Positions 1 to 5,823 of a DNA stretch of 7,326 bases are shown here, piece by piece (position 1 is the first letter of the stretch; the number at the start of each line of letters is the position of its first letter). Made by a program: the position numbers and the translations under genes. The stretch lies in NCBI GenBank assembly GCA_023418355.1, contig JAEZZU010000293.1:1-7326 (forward strand), given 5' to 3'. The stretch is from Pseudomonadota bacterium. GTDB taxonomy: Bacteria > Pseudomonadota > Gammaproteobacteria > Burkholderiales > Burkholderiaceae_C. The notes beneath the pieces were generated by a model. That model had not been told where the DNA came from. It was given only the letters and a program-made list of their open reading frames with translations, and made no database searches.

Positions 1-323
1 GCGGCCTGATTCTGCCCGGCCACGGCATCATGCTGCGCGCACTGGAAAGTGGCACGGCAGGCCTGCATGTGCCGACTGGCTCCGTCACGCCTTTCCCCAA
101 GAACACCAGCGACGCATTGACCAGTGGCGGTACCTACGCCATTGCCGGCGCGGTCGAGCGCATGTACCAGCATCTGTATCTGCACTGCAGCATGGAGCCC
201 GCCTGCATCATGGCCGGTGGTGCAGGCTGGAAGATGGTGCCCAGCATGACCCGGCCTTTTGAGCTGGTCGACAATCTGATCTTTGAAGGTCTGCTGGTGA
301 TGGCACAGCAGCGCTGGAAGTGA
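1..323 (+). CDS. coaX: Type III pantothenate kinase, C-terminal part (5' truncated by window edge)
   Basis: The reading frame is open from base 3 and gives the last ~106 residues of a protein whose family is usually about 250 residues long. Type III pantothenate kinase phosphorylates pantothenate, the first step of coenzyme A synthesis, in the cytosol. Recognisable family features are the start (LILPGHGIMLRAL, matching the ILPG-x-x-x-M-x-x-AL segment of the actin-like ATPase fold), the F-P-x-x-T-x-DA-x-x-SG segment (FPKNTSDALTSG), the GAVERMYQHL helix, the GGAGW glycine loop, and the closing pattern 'DNLIFEGLL'. The N-terminal phosphate-binding DxGNT motif lies outside the window. The TGA stop at 321-323 is followed 54 bases later by rfbB, with a promoter in between, so the two are probably separate transcription units. 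No terminator hairpin is visible after the stop. Identification is by recalled family pattern. Confidence 0.85.
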   Translation, partial: GLILPGHGIMLRALESGTAGLHVPTGSVTPFPKNTSDALTSGGTYAIAGAVERMYQHLYLHCSMEPACIMAGGAGWKMVPSMTRPFELVDNLIFEGLLVMAQQRWK

Positions 324-360
324 TGTGTCATTTGTCAATGCTGTGACGTGTCATATAAAT
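321..360 (+). promoter_or_regulatory. rml operon promoter with paired TGAYGTGTCA boxes
   Basis: A sigma70-type promoter fits well: -35 TTGTCA at 332-337 (5 of 6 to TTGACA), a 16-base spacer, and -10 TATAAA at 354-359. This would start transcription around 366, leaving a leader of only about a dozen bases before the rfbB ATG. Two 10-base direct repeats of the form TGAYGTGTCA lie at 321-330 (including the coaX stop) and 344-353. They are spaced 23 bases apart, the first just upstream of the -35 and the second between -35 and -10. This position suits a repressor or activator operator. The regulator is not identifiable from the sequence. Confidence 0.55.
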
Positions 361-377
361 AAATTGAGAGAGAGCCC

Positions 378-1454
378 ATGATTCTTGTAACAGGCGGTGC
401 CGGCTTTATTGGCGCCAATTTCGTGCTCGACTGGCTGGCCCATGTGGATGAGCCGGTGGTCAATGTCGATAAGCTGACCTACGCCGGCAATCTGGAAAAC
501 CTGGCCTCTCTCAAGGGCGATGCGCGCCACATCTTTGTGCAGGCTGACATTGGTGACAGTGCCACCATGGCCCGCCTGCTGGCAGAGCACCAACCGCGTG
601 CCGTGGTGAACTTTGCGGCAGAAAGCCATGTGGACCGCTCCATCCATGGCCCGGAAGACTTTATCCAGACCAATGTGGTGGGAACCTTCCGCCTGCTGGA
701 AGCGGTGCGTGCTTACTGGAATGGGCTAGAAGGTGATGCCAAGGCAAACTTCCGATTTCTGCATGTCTCGACCGATGAGGTCTATGGCACGCTGAGCGCC
801 ACAGACCCTGCATTCACGGAAGAGAACAACTACGAGCCCAACAGCCCGTATTCGGCCTCCAAGGCGGCGTCGGACCATCTGGTACGTGCATGGCACCACA
901 CCTACGGGCTGCCAGTGCTGACTACCAACTGCAGCAACAACTACGGCCCGCTGCATTTCCCGGAAAAGCTCATTCCGCTGATGATCGTCAATGCTCTGGC
1001 GGGCAAGCCACTGCCGATCTATGGCGACGGCCAGCAGATCCGCGACTGGCTCTATGTGCGCGACCATTGCAGCGCCATCCGCCGCGTGCTGGAAGCGGGC
1101 AAGCCGGGGGAAACCTACAACGTGGGCGGCTGGAACGAGAAGGCCAATATCGACATCGTCAAGACCGTGTGTGCGCTGCTGGACGAGCTGCGTCCGCGCG
1201 CTGATGGCAAGTCCTATGCCGAGCAGATTACATATGTGACGGACCGCCCCGGTCATGACCGCCGCTACGCTATTGACGCGCGCAAGCTCGAGCGTGAACT
1301 GGGCTGGAAGCCTGCGGAAACCTTTGAAACCGGCATCCGCAAGACCGTGCAGTGGTACCTGGACAACCCGCAATGGGTGGCCAATGTGCAGTCCGGCAGC
1401 TATCGCGACTGGGTGAGCAAGCAGTACGGAAGTGCCAACGGGACAAGCGCATGA
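378..1454 (+). CDS. rfbB: dTDP-glucose 4,6-dehydratase
   Basis: RfbB/RmlB converts dTDP-glucose to dTDP-4-keto-6-deoxyglucose with bound NAD, the second step of dTDP-L-rhamnose synthesis. The protein is 358 residues, normal for the family. It is an extended short-chain dehydrogenase: the NAD-binding TGGAGFIG is at residues 5-12, the DKLTYAGN segment that follows beta-2 is at 31-38, the catalytic STDEVYG triplet (Thr132, Asp133, Glu134) at 131-137, and the Tyr-x-x-x-Lys pair Tyr158/Lys162 in SPYSASK. The NNYGP (188-191 region), IYGDGQQIRDW (214-224) and NVGG (248-251) segments are also family hallmarks for substrate binding. The ATG at 378 is preceded by a purine-rich GAGAGAG at 368-374, and the Rossmann motif begins directly after it. 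It is first in rmlBDAC; its TGA overlaps the rfbD ATG (ATGA at 1451-1454), implying translational coupling. Confidence 0.96.
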   Translation: MILVTGGAGFIGANFVLDWLAHVDEPVVNVDKLTYAGNLENLASLKGDARHIFVQADIGDSATMARLLAEHQPRAVVNFAAESHVDRSIHGPEDFIQTNVVGTFRLLEAVRAYWNGLEGDAKANFRFLHVSTDEVYGTLSATDPAFTEENNYEPNSPYSASKAASDHLVRAWHHTYGLPVLTTNCSNNYGPLHFPEKLIPLMIVNALAGKPLPIYGDGQQIRDWLYVRDHCSAIRRVLEAGKPGETYNVGGWNEKANIDIVKTVCALLDELRPRADGKSYAEQITYVTDRPGHDRRYAIDARKLERELGWKPAETFETGIRKTVQWYLDNPQWVANVQSGSYRDWVSKQYGSANGTSA

Positions 1455-2344
1455 AGATTCTGCTGTTTGGTGCGAACGGTCAGGTGGGCTGGGAGCTGCA
1501 GCGCAGCCTGGCTGTGCTGGGCGAAGTGGTCGCGCTCAGCCATGACAGCCAAGCCTTGTGCGGTGACTTTTCCAAGCCAGAAGGCATTGCGCAGACCATT
1601 CAGACCATCCGCCCTGATGTCATCGTCAATGCCGCTGCCCACACGGCGGTGGACAAGGCCGAAAGCGAACCGGAACTGGCACGTCCGCTGAACGCCACCA
1701 CGCCGGGTGTGATTGCCCGCGAAGCCAAAGCCATCGATGCACTGCTGGTGCACTACAGCACGGACTATGTGTTTGATGGCAGTGGTGATGCACCGCGTGA
1801 CGAAAGTGCTGTCACAGCCCCGCTGTCGGTCTATGGGCAGACCAAGCTGGAAGGTGAGCAGCTGATTCAGGCCAGCGGCTGCCGCCATCTGATTTTTCGC
1901 ACCAGCTGGGTCTATGCCGCACGCGGCGGCAACTTTGCCAAAACCATGTTGCGCCTCGCGCAGGAGCGCGAGCGTCTCACGGTCATCAACGACCAGTTTG
2001 GTGTACCCACAGGAGCGGACCTGCTGGCGGATGTGACCGCCCACGCGATTCGCCATGTGGCGCAGCACCCGGAACATCTAGGGCTGTACCACTGCGTGGC
2101 CGGTGGCGAAACCACCTGGCATGCCTATGCGGAATTTGTGATTGCGAAGGCCCGGCAGCTGCGGCCCGATCTGCAGTTGAAGGTGCTGCAGATCGACCCC
2201 GTACCCACCAGCGCATTCCCCACACCGGCACAGCGCCCGCACAACTCCCGGCTCGATACCTGCAAACTGAGCAGTGCATGCAACTCAAGCTGCCGCACTG
2301 GCAGCAGGGCGTGGCGCGCATGCTGCGTGAAATTCTTTAAATAA
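1451..2344 (+). CDS. rfbD: dTDP-4-dehydrorhamnose reductase with frameshifted C-terminus
   Basis: RfbD/RmlD reduces dTDP-4-keto-L-rhamnose to dTDP-L-rhamnose, the last step of the pathway. The ATG at 1451 overlaps the rfbB stop and puts the Rossmann motif GANGQVG at residues 7-13; starts further upstream would add a tail unlike the family. Other marks are NAAAHTAVDKAE (60-71), STDYVFDG (103-110), Tyr128/Lys132 of YGQTK, RTSWVYA (150-156) and the conserved RPxNSRLDTxKL (262-273). After Leu273 the frame runs into a Cys/Arg/Ser-rich tail (SSACNSSC...) unlike any reductase. The expected ending, with LPHWQQGVARMLREIL, is fully legible in the +1-shifted frame from the GAG at 2269 to a TAA at 2338-2340. 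One missing base near 2268 (for example CTGGAG reduced to CTGAG) explains this. Length is hardly changed (297 versus about 296 residues), so the protein may be stable but altered in its last helix; a sequencing error is equally possible. Confidence 0.9.
   Translation: MKILLFGANGQVGWELQRSLAVLGEVVALSHDSQALCGDFSKPEGIAQTIQTIRPDVIVNAAAHTAVDKAESEPELARPLNATTPGVIAREAKAIDALLVHYSTDYVFDGSGDAPRDESAVTAPLSVYGQTKLEGEQLIQASGCRHLIFRTSWVYAARGGNFAKTMLRLAQERERLTVINDQFGVPTGADLLADVTAHAIRHVAQHPEHLGLYHCVAGGETTWHAYAEFVIAKARQLRPDLQLKVLQIDPVPTSAFPTPAQRPHNSRLDTCKLSSACNSSCRTGSRAWRACCVKFFK
2267..2271 (+). other. rfbD: Apparent single-base deletion (frameshift) in rfbD
   Basis: In the rfbD frame the codons here are AAA CTG AGC AGT; the family ending is recovered if one base is added so that they read AAA CTN GAG CAG. 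The restored frame runs through L-P-H-W-Q-Q-G-V-A-R-M to a TAA at 2338-2340. That the two frames stop within four bases of each other is chance. The site is not a long homopolymer and I see no slippery heptamer, so programmed frameshifting is unlikely. Confidence 0.75.
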
Positions 2345-2346
2345 AA

Positions 2347-2396
2347 AAATGCCTGTAGCGCAGATACAGCAAGCGCTGCAAGCTATGAAATGGATA
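2347..2396 (+). repeat. Short intergenic hairpin repeat, copy 1 (AAATGC...CAAGCGCT type)
   Basis: The rfbD-rfbA gap holds an element running from AAATGC (2347) through CAAGCGCT (2370-2377) and GCAAGCTATGAAAT. It contains a hairpin with an 8-pair stem, 2354-2361 (TGTAGCGC) against 2373-2380 (GCGCTGCA) with one G-U pair, and an 11-base loop. A related but diverged copy lies at 7051-7095, with the two landmark blocks 25 rather than 23 bases apart. I remember similar short elements scattered between genes in Comamonadaceae genomes; this is recall and not checked. It lacks a T-run after the stem, so it is not a convincing terminator, but it is inside the operon transcript and could affect RNA stability. 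Confidence 0.45.
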
Positions 2397-2401
2397 GTTT
2401 C

Positions 2402-3295
2402 ATGACAACAACCCAAGCACGCAAAGGCATCATCCTGGCAGGTGGCTCTGGCACACGCCTGCATCCAGCGACGTTGGCCATCAGCAAGCAGCTGCTGCCC
2501 GTGTATGACAAGCCCATGATCTACTACCCGCTGAGCACGCTGATGCTCGCGGGCATTCGCGAGATCCTCATCATCAGCACGCCGCAGGACACCCCACGCT
2601 TTGAGCAGCTGCTGGGCGATGGCAGCCAGTGGGGCCTGAGCCTGCAATACGCCGTGCAGCCCAGCCCTGACGGGCTGGCACAGGCCTTTCTGATTGGTGA
2701 GCAGTTCTTGGATGGCGCACCGAGTGCGCTGGTGCTGGGTGACAATATCTTTTACGGGCATGACTTCCAGACGTTGCTCGCAGGTGCGAATGCACAAACC
2801 GCAGGTTCGACGGTATTTGCCTACCACGTGCAGGATCCCGAGCGCTATGGCGTGGCCGAGTTCGATGCCCAGGGCAAGGTGCTCTCGCTGGAAGAAAAGC
2901 CGGCACAGCCCAAGTCCAACTATGCCGTCACGGGCCTGTATTTCTATGACAGCCAGGTCGTGGAGCTGGCCAAGTCGCTCAAGCCCTCGCCACGTGGTGA
3001 GCTGGAAATCACCGATCTGAACAAGCTGTACCTGCAGCAAGGCCAGCTCAACGTCAAGCTCATGGGGCGTGGCTATGCATGGCTGGATACTGGCACGCAC
3101 GACAGTCTGCTCGAAGCTGGCCAGTTCATCGCCACGCTGGAGCAGCGCCAGGGCTTGAAGGTTGCCTGCCCCGAAGAAATCGCCTTCCGCGCAGGCTGGA
3201 TCGACGCTGCCCAGCTGGAAAAGCTGGCTCAGCCCCTGCTCAAGAACGGCTATGGCAAATACCTGATGCAGTGCCTGAAAGGATCGGCACGATGA
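2402..3295 (+). CDS. rfbA: Glucose-1-phosphate thymidylyltransferase
   Basis: RfbA/RmlA joins glucose-1-phosphate and dTTP to give dTDP-glucose, the first and normally feedback-inhibited step of dTDP-rhamnose synthesis. The product from ATG 2402 is 297 residues, typical for the family. Nucleotidyltransferase marks are LAGGSGTRLHP (residues 12-22, nucleotide loop with the catalytic Arg), KQLLPVYDKPMIYYPL shortly after, LGDN with metal-binding Asp114, EEKP (about 164-167) and WLDTGTH (227-233). A second in-frame ATG at 2390 would add four residues, but it lies in the tail of the upstream repeat and has no ribosome binding site, whereas 2402 has GGA at 2392-2394. The start choice is therefore moderate. 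It follows rfbD after about 60 bases and its TGA overlaps the rfbC ATG (3292-3295), so rfbA and rfbC are coupled. Confidence 0.95.
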   Translation: MTTTQARKGIILAGGSGTRLHPATLAISKQLLPVYDKPMIYYPLSTLMLAGIREILIISTPQDTPRFEQLLGDGSQWGLSLQYAVQPSPDGLAQAFLIGEQFLDGAPSALVLGDNIFYGHDFQTLLAGANAQTAGSTVFAYHVQDPERYGVAEFDAQGKVLSLEEKPAQPKSNYAVTGLYFYDSQVVELAKSLKPSPRGELEITDLNKLYLQQGQLNVKLMGRGYAWLDTGTHDSLLEAGQFIATLEQRQGLKVACPEEIAFRAGWIDAAQLEKLAQPLLKNGYGKYLMQCLKGSAR

Positions 3296-3840
3296 AGGTC
3301 TCGCGCACGGCCATCCCTGATGTGATGGTGGTGGAGCCCAAGGTGTTTGGGGATGCGCGTGGCTTTTTTTATGAAAGCTTTAACCAGCAAGCATTCAATG
3401 CAGCCACGGGCACCAACTTGGAGTTTGTGCAGGACAACCACAGCCGCTCCAGTAAGGGCGTGCTGCGCGGCCTGCATTACCAGCTACCTCCGCACGCCCA
3501 GGGCAAGCTGGTGCGCGTGGTGCGTGGCACGGTCTGGGACGTGGCGGTGGACATCCGCAAAGACTCGCCCACGTTTGGGCAGTGGGTGGCCGAAACCCTG
3601 ACTGAGGACAATCACAAGCAGTTCTGGATTCCACCCGGATTTGCACATGGCTTTGTGGTGCTTAGCGACACCGCAGACTTTCTGTACAAGACCACGAATT
3701 ACTACGCACCACAGTCGGATCGAGGGATTTTGTGGAACGACCAGGACCTGGGCATTCAATGGCCCGATCTGGGCATGGAATTTTTGCTTTCGGAAAAAGA
3801 CAGGAAGCAGTCTGCATTCAAGGATGCAGAGGTGTTTTGA
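3292..3840 (+). CDS. rfbC: dTDP-4-dehydrorhamnose 3,5-epimerase
   Basis: RfbC/RmlC epimerises dTDP-4-keto-6-deoxyglucose at C3 and C5 to the L-rhamno form, the third pathway step. The product is 182 residues, the normal size of this dimeric cupin. Visible marks are GDARGFFYESF (20-30), VQDNHSRSSKGVLRGLHYQ (46-64) with the catalytic base His62, the cupin strand VRGTVWDVAVDIR (77-89), IPPGFAHGF (113-121), the catalytic Tyr132 in DFLYK, and LSEKD (166-170), whose Asp pairs with the catalytic His in this family. The ATG at 3292 overlaps the rfbA TGA and is preceded by AAGGA (about 3279-3283). It is the last gene of rmlBDAC; 13 bases after its stop the hairpin repeat array begins, whose first stem (3867-3890) may help end the transcript. 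Confidence 0.96.
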   Translation: MKVSRTAIPDVMVVEPKVFGDARGFFYESFNQQAFNAATGTNLEFVQDNHSRSSKGVLRGLHYQLPPHAQGKLVRVVRGTVWDVAVDIRKDSPTFGQWVAETLTEDNHKQFWIPPGFAHGFVVLSDTADFLYKTTNYYAPQSDRGILWNDQDLGIQWPDLGMEFLLSEKDRKQSAFKDAEVF

Positions 3841-3853
3841 TCGCTTGTGAGTC

Positions 3854-4494
3854 GCCCTCACCCTAACCCTCTCCCGTAAACGGGAGAGGGGATCAAGGCG
3901 GCCCCCATCCCAGCCTTCCCCCAGAGGGGGAAGGAGACAGCCCCCTCTCCCACTTGTGGGAGAGGGCAGGGGTGAGGGTGATTCTTTCCCTCCCCCGCTG
4001 GGGGAGGGTTAGGGAGGGGGCCAACCTGGGACCAGTGATAGCACTTGCCTATGCTCAAGGCCGTGCCCGGCCCCCATCCTATCTTTCCCACAGAGGGGAA
4101 AGGAGGAATGGCCCTCACCCTAACCCTCTCCCGTAAACGGGAGAGGGGATCAAGGCAGCCCCCATCCCAGCCTTCCCCCAGAGGGTGAAGGAGACAAGCT
4201 CCCTCTCCCACTGGTAGGAGAGGGTAGGGGTGAGGGTGATTCTTTCCCTCCCCCGCTGGGGGAGGGTTAGGGTGGGGGCCAGCTTGGCACCAGCGATACC
4301 AGCTGCCTGTGTTCAAGGCCGTGCCCGGCTCCCATCCTATCTTTCCCACAGAGGGGAAAGGAGGAATGGCCCTCACCCTAACCCTCTCCCGTAAACGGGA
4401 GAGGGGATAAAGGCAGCCTCCATCCCAGCCTTCCCCCAGAGGGGGAAGGAGACCAGCTCCCTCTCCCACTTGTGGGAGAGGTCTGGGTGAGGGG
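3854..4494. repeat. Tandem array, about 2.5 copies of a ~257-base hairpin-rich repeat
   Basis: Units start with GCCCTCACCCTAACCC at 3854, 4111 and 4369, a period of 257-258 bases; the third is cut after its first half. Each full unit has two modules. Module A (3855-3978, 4112-4236, 4370-4494) is a quasi-palindrome that begins CCCTCACCC and ends GGGTGAGGG and holds three hairpins; in the first copy these are 3867-3890 (10-pair stem, TAAA loop), 3914-3934 (9-pair stem) and 3943-3966 (10-11 pairs). Module B (3979-4110, 4237-4368) holds a 9-pair hairpin (3988-4008) and a weaker one near its end. Copy 2 has small changes that break stem pairs (for example GAGGGTGAAGG), so it is decaying. No open frame here resembles a protein. 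The array sits between converging rfbC and the zinc-ribbon gene. Confidence 0.9.
3867..3890. terminator. Possible bidirectional stop hairpin after rfbC
   Basis: A perfect 10-pair stem (CCCTCTCCCG / CGGGAGAGGG) with a TAAA loop lies 27 bases after the rfbC stop. There is no T-run after it on the plus strand, so a classical intrinsic terminator is not proven; together with the following stems it could slow polymerase or block 3' exonucleases. The same array also lies downstream of the minus-strand zinc-ribbon gene. Confidence 0.3.
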
Positions 4495-4502
4495 AAAGGC
4501 GG

Positions 4503-5645
4503 TTAAGCCTGCTGCATCAGCCCCAGAACGATCGCCACCACAAACAGCGCACACACCACCGCAAAGCCAATCTTTACCCAGCTATAAGGCCGTTCACCCG
4601 CAATCTGCCCCGTATAGCCATTGGCAATGATCTGGTAGTGCTTGCGGCCATAGGTATAGCCCACCACCCACACGGGCACCAGCACATGCTTGAAGGTGCG
4701 GCCCGCATATGCACGCTGCACGCGCAGGTTGCGGTAAGTGTCGCCGGGCACCTGGCGTGCGCACATGGCTTGCACCTGGCTGTCCATGTCCTGCTTGTTG
4801 AGTTGGGCGGCCTTGTGCAGATCCACCTGGTAGCGCTCTACCGTCCAGCCGCGCACAAACTCGGGTGTATAGGGCTTGAGGTCTGTGGTGGTAGGGAAGG
4901 GCTCTACTTCACGCAACAGCTTGGGGTGTACGCCCACGGTGCCAGGCACCAGTTCGTCGTCAAAAAAGTGGCGCAGGCTGCCAGATGCCGGTTCCCAGCG
5001 CACATGGCGTACCTGCCGCGTCTGCGTGTTGCCGTTGGCGTCGCGGTAGGTTTCGGTGGTGTAGTAGTAAAAGCCAGCCTCGGCCCACCATTGGGCGCTC
5101 ACATGCGCGTCAAACGTCCAGTAGGGCAGATAGACGCCGTGCAGCGTATCGGTCAGTGCGGCGTGTTTGAGCTTGTTGGGCGCAAACCAGCGCGTGCCAT
5201 ACCACTGGCGAATGCGGTCGCGGATCTGCCCGTCGTTGATCTTGAACGGCAGAATGCTTTGCGGTGTGATCGCATCGTTGCGCTCCTCATGCGCCACGAT
5301 GGAAGGTGAACCACAGAAATCACAGCGCTGTGCAACCCGGCCATCCACGAACACCGAAATCGCATGGCAGCTCTGGCATTGCGCTTCATAACGCTGGCTG
5401 CCCCAGCCGCGGCCATGCACTGGGTTGCGCAGCGCTTCGGCCAAGTCTTGCTCGACGATCTCCTGCCCCAGTTCCTCGCGCACCTCATCGCTCCACGGCA
5501 CCACGGTGCCGCAGTACGGGCATTTGAGAGCTTGCGCCTTGGCATTCCACTCCAGATTCGCACCGCATTCGGGGCAGGGGTGCTTGCGCACCATGGAAGG
5601 TTTGGGGGCGTCAGGGGCTGGTTGATAGGCAGCAGAGTCGGTCAC
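4503..5645 (-). CDS. Double zinc-ribbon protein with C-terminal membrane anchor (YdjG-like)
   Basis: The 380-residue product starts with two Cys4 zinc ribbons: C24-P-E-C27 with C42-P-Y-C45, and C90-Q-S-C93 with C108-D-F-C111. A long central region (about 125-345) follows, rich in aromatic residues (YLPYWTFDAHVSAQWWAEAGFYYYTTETY), then one hydrophobic segment at 357-376 (FAVVCALFVVAIVLGL), giving a tail-anchored layout with the ribbons in the cytosol. Such proteins are often labelled TFIIB-type zinc-ribbon or, wrongly, primosomal protein N'/helicase; no helicase motif is present. The nearest characterised relative I can name is B. subtilis YdjG. The start shown is a GTG (5645) with no clear ribosome binding site; Met18 (ATG before the first ribbon) is an alternative. 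It lies downstream of the SPFH gene on the same strand, so it is probably its membrane partner. Role in binding is inferred; molecular function unknown. Confidence 0.82.
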   Translation of the reverse strand: MTDSAAYQPAPDAPKPSMVRKHPCPECGANLEWNAKAQALKCPYCGTVVPWSDEVREELGQEIVEQDLAEALRNPVHGRGWGSQRYEAQCQSCHAISVFVDGRVAQRCDFCGSPSIVAHEERNDAITPQSILPFKINDGQIRDRIRQWYGTRWFAPNKLKHAALTDTLHGVYLPYWTFDAHVSAQWWAEAGFYYYTTETYRDANGNTQTRQVRHVRWEPASGSLRHFFDDELVPGTVGVHPKLLREVEPFPTTTDLKPYTPEFVRGWTVERYQVDLHKAAQLNKQDMDSQVQAMCARQVPGDTYRNLRVQRAYAGRTFKHVLVPVWVVGYTYGRKHYQIIANGYTGQIAGERPYSWVKIGFAVVCALFVVAIVLGLMQQA

Positions 5646-5688
5646 GAGCAGCGAGATGGCGAAACAGGTAAGAGGGGAGATTTTTACA

Positions 5689-5813
5689 CCCTCACCCTAA
5701 CCCTCTCCCGCAAGCGGGAGAGGGGACCAAGGCGGCCACCATCCCTGCCTTCCCCCAGAGGGGGAAGGAGAATAGCCCTCTCTCCCACTTGTGGGAGAGG
5801 GCAGGGGTGAGGG
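5689..5813. repeat. Solo copy of repeat module A between the SPFH and zinc-ribbon genes
   Basis: This 125-base stretch is a fourth copy of module A, in the same orientation as the array, with CCCTCACCC at its left and GGGTGAGGG at its right. It keeps the three hairpins: 5701-5724 (loop CAAG instead of TAAA), the CCTTCCCCC/GGGGGAAGG stem in the middle, and the CTCTCCCAC/GTGGGAGAG stem near 5780-5800. Module B is absent. It fills most of the 178-base gap, 10 bases after the SPFH stop and 43 bases before the zinc-ribbon GTG, and would be transcribed with both genes. Confidence 0.9.
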
Positions 5814-5823
5814 TCGGTATTTA

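Noticed and set aside
726..1373. 215-residue minus-strand frame inside rfbB, with similar antisense frames in rfbD and rfbA
   Set aside because: Shadows of strongly conserved sense genes; no ribosome binding site or family resemblance.
1352..1450. Upstream extension of rfbD to an ATG at 1352
   Set aside because: The extra 33 residues are rfbB sequence read in another frame; the family starts at MKILLFGANG, encoded from 1451 with an ATGA overlap.
2264..2290. Programmed ribosomal frameshift in rfbD
   Set aside because: No slippery heptamer, no long homopolymer and no conserved downstream structure at the site; a simple deletion or sequencing error explains it better.
3855..3875. Telomere-like CCCTAA motif in the repeats
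   Set aside because: CCCTAACCC occurs once per module as part of the hairpin-arm design, not as a tandem telomeric hexamer run; there is no sign of a linear end.
3858..4469. 203-residue minus-strand open frame, and shorter plus-strand frames such as 3954-4136, inside the repeat array
   Set aside because: The translation is itself repetitive (NPPPAGEG, RERVRVR, PSVGKIGW) and follows the 257-base repeat; it is a known kind of spurious product of CCCTCACCC-type repeats, with no start signal.
3854..4494. CRISPR array
   Set aside because: The repeating unit is about 257 bases and the 'spacer' module B is itself repeated; there are no short repeats with unique spacers.
4503..5645. Primosomal protein N' / helicase, a common label for such zinc-ribbon proteins
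   Set aside because: No Walker A, DEAH or other helicase motif is present, and there is a C-terminal membrane segment.
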